The position numbers and the translations under genes are program-made. DNA of 7,161 nucleotides, from assembly GCF_022511165.1 (NCBI RefSeq), contig NZ_JAFLSB010000026.1:16118-23278 (forward strand), in the 5' to 3' direction. Numbering within the stretch: position 1 is the stretch's first letter; every line of letters starts with the position of its first letter. Source of the DNA: Helicobacter sp. GTDB taxonomy: Bacteria; Campylobacterota; Campylobacteria; Campylobacterales; Helicobacteraceae. Of this stretch, positions 6,030-7,161 are shown in pieces. Under the pieces are notes generated by a model. It was not told the origin of the DNA. It did no database searches and was given only the letters and a program-made list of their open reading frames with translations.

Positions 6030-6766
6030 TGACAAAACATTTCTTATCACACATATCCTCTCTTTTTGCTTTATTTGTGGTTTTGTGCTTCTCTGCTTGT
6101 GCAAGTTTAGGTGCGCCAAAGCCGCTTTCATATAGTGTGCAGGTGGGAAGTTTTAGCAAGGTAGAAAATGCTGGAAATTTTGTAGATTCACTTAATAGCA
6201 AAGGGCTTGATGCGTTTTTGTTTAAAGAATCTGATATGTATAAGGTGCGTTTTGGGAATTATGAAAGCTTTGAAATTGCAAAACAGAGTGCGCAAGAATA
6301 TCGTAAAAATGGCTTGATTGGGGAATTTTTTATCGTCTCGCCACAAAAATATGCGATTAATAAAAAAGGGCAGTCGCATAAGAAAAAAATTAAGCACGTG
6401 CGAGATGATATCGTGGAGAGCGCACATCAATACATCGGTGTGCCTTATAAATGGGGTGGCACTTCTGAATCTGGCTTTGATTGCAGTGGGCTTACACGCG
6501 CGGTATATTTGCTTAATGGTATCGAGCTGCCGCGCTCTTCGTATGAGCAGTATAATGAGGGGGATTCTATTCCAAAGAGTAAATTACAAAAAGGAGATTT
6601 AGTATTTTTTATTACAAATAGAAGTAAGAGGGTTAATCACGTAGGTATTTATATTGGTGATAATGAATTTATCCACGCACCAAGCAAGGGAAAGGTTGTG
6701 GGCAAAGCACGATTAGATACAAACTATTGGATTAAAGCCTACAAGGGTGCAAGGAGTTATTTTTGA
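6029..6766 (+). CDS. SPOR-domain NlpC/P60 peptidoglycan hydrolase, predicted lipoprotein
   Basis: The protein has 245 residues. ATG 6029 overlaps the previous TGA by one base (TGATG), and a TTG at 6026 is less likely. Residues 5-23 are a signal segment ending FSAC with C24 as the likely lipidated residue, although F at -3 is a weak lipobox. A SPOR domain spans about 33-107 (SYSVQVGSFSKVENAGNFVDSL ... YKVRFGNYESFEIAKQSAQEY). SPOR domains bind glycan strands stripped of stem peptides, often at division sites. A basic linker (113-124) leads to an NlpC/P60 domain (126-245): PYKWGGTSESGFDCSG with catalytic C152, NHVGIYIG with H204, and FIHAPS with H216. This family cuts peptide bonds in peptidoglycan stems. 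All three catalytic positions are present, so it should be active, acting in the periplasm from a membrane anchor. Confidence 0.9.
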   Translation: MTKHFLSHISSLFALFVVLCFSACASLGAPKPLSYSVQVGSFSKVENAGNFVDSLNSKGLDAFLFKESDMYKVRFGNYESFEIAKQSAQEYRKNGLIGEFFIVSPQKYAINKKGQSHKKKIKHVRDDIVESAHQYIGVPYKWGGTSESGFDCSGLTRAVYLLNGIELPRSSYEQYNEGDSIPKSKLQKGDLVFFITNRSKRVNHVGIYIGDNEFIHAPSKGKVVGKARLDTNYWIKAYKGARSYF

Positions 6767-6787
6767 TATTTAAAAGCAAGAAAAATA

Positions 6788-6796
6788 TGCTATAAT
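6788..6796 (+). promoter_or_regulatory. Extended -10 promoter (TGcTATAAT) for the last gene
   Basis: TG at 6788-6789, one base, then TATAAT at 6791-6796, identical to the nine bases of the promoter at 2379-2387. Transcription would start near 6803, giving a leader of about 40 bases that contains AAAAGGAT before the ATG at 6845. No operator or riboswitch was seen in the leader. Confidence 0.6.
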
Positions 6797-6844
6797 AATC
6801 CGTGAACTTGCCTTATGCTTGTGATTAATTATAAAAGGATAGTG

Positions 6845-7161
6845 ATGAAGATTCTCAAAAAATGCGAGCAGTATGTAAGATGGGCGATAAGATTGCCCAT
6901 AATAATAAAAAGACTCTATGATAGAAATGTTAGTTCTACTGTATCTCACAATCTGTATTGTCTTATTTCTGCTCAAATGGTGCTTCACAGAGATAAGCCC
7001 GAAGTAATAGCAGAACTAGGAAGGAGTTTTGATCGAGTGGGTATGATATATAATACAAAAAATGCGCTTTCATATCTCCATCTTGTAAATCCCGTGCGCT
7101 CCCCCTCACTCAAACTTACGCGTATAGGTGGGCAAGCTGATGGAGGCTATGTTCTTTTATG
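6845..7161 (+). CDS. Probable FkbM-type methyltransferase, N-terminal part only
   Basis: An ATG at 6845, 7 bases after AAAAGGA, opens a frame with no stop to the window end: 105 codons plus two bases. The N-terminus is basic with a moderately hydrophobic stretch (YVRWAIRLPIIIKRLY, 10-25), perhaps a membrane-binding helix. The segment SLKLTRIGGQADGGYVLL (88-105) has the R-[IL]-G-x-x-x-D-G-G-Y pattern typical of the start of FkbM-like methyltransferase domains often found in surface-glycan loci. The rest of the domain, including the SAM site, lies beyond the window, so the class is likely but not proved. It has its own promoter and so seems separate from the cell-wall gene before it. Confidence 0.6.
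   Translation, partial: MKILKKCEQYVRWAIRLPIIIKRLYDRNVSSTVSHNLYCLISAQMVLHRDKPEVIAELGRSFDRVGMIYNTKNALSYLHLVNPVRSPSLKLTRIGGQADGGYVLL

Noticed and set aside
6318..6602. 94-codon + strand frame inside the NlpC/P60 gene
   Set aside because: It is a shadow of the NlpC catalytic domain, whose motifs are intact in the main frame.
6767..6844. Terminator after the NlpC/P60 gene
   Set aside because: No stable hairpin with a T-run was found; the spacer holds the TGCTATAAT promoter and a ribosome site instead.
1..7161. tRNA, rRNA, CRISPR array, insertion sequence or phage genes
   Set aside because: No cloverleaf-like segments, spaced direct repeats, transposase motifs or phage proteins were seen on either strand.

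Overview
The window is AT-rich, densely packed DNA with every credible gene on the + strand. Gene content (PhoH-type ATPase with a PIN domain, SPOR/NlpC lipoprotein, cysteine-free relatives of fumarate reductase and HdrB-type subunits), short spacers, a GG-N10-GC sigma-54 promoter and TGnTATAAT-type promoters all suggest a Campylobacterota genome, most likely an enterohepatic Helicobacter. That assignment comes from family knowledge and style; no search was run.

Layout. (1) 2-2356: an apparently co-directional group. It holds a 5'-truncated SspB-like protein, a possible 23-codon leader ORF, a 224-aa protein shaped like the iron-sulfur subunit of fumarate reductase/succinate dehydrogenase but without its cysteines, a 277-aa protein shaped like HdrB/SdhE/MfrE but without its cysteine clusters, and a 102-aa two-helix membrane protein with a charged coiled-coil tail. 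The last three are joined by zero to three spacer bases or a one-base overlap. (2) 2357-3338: a separate promoter and a membrane-anchored TerB plus J-like protein (DjlA-type layout) whose J-like part has lost HPD. (3) 3338-5308: a strong sigma-54 promoter candidate, an unknown 167-aa protein, then a PIN-PhoH ATPase starting on TTG right after the preceding stop. (4) 5334-6766: an outer-membrane barrel-type protein overlapped by one base with a SPOR-NlpC/P60 cell-wall hydrolase lipoprotein. (5) 6767-7161: a promoter and the 5' part of a gene with a GGQADGGYVL motif, probably an FkbM-type methyltransferase that runs off the end.

The most unusual item is the pair at 537-2048. Both proteins keep the overall pattern of an electron-transfer module (FrdB/SdhB plus HdrB-like subunit, as in the methylmenaquinol:fumarate reductase MfrB/MfrE), yet every Fe-S ligand position is replaced. 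They look like a redox module repurposed as a cofactor-free scaffold or regulator, followed by a small membrane protein that could anchor it. A perfect 13-bp inverted repeat lies inside the first of these genes. No tRNA, rRNA, CRISPR array, insertion sequence or convincing intrinsic terminator was seen. All spacers are under 100 bases.
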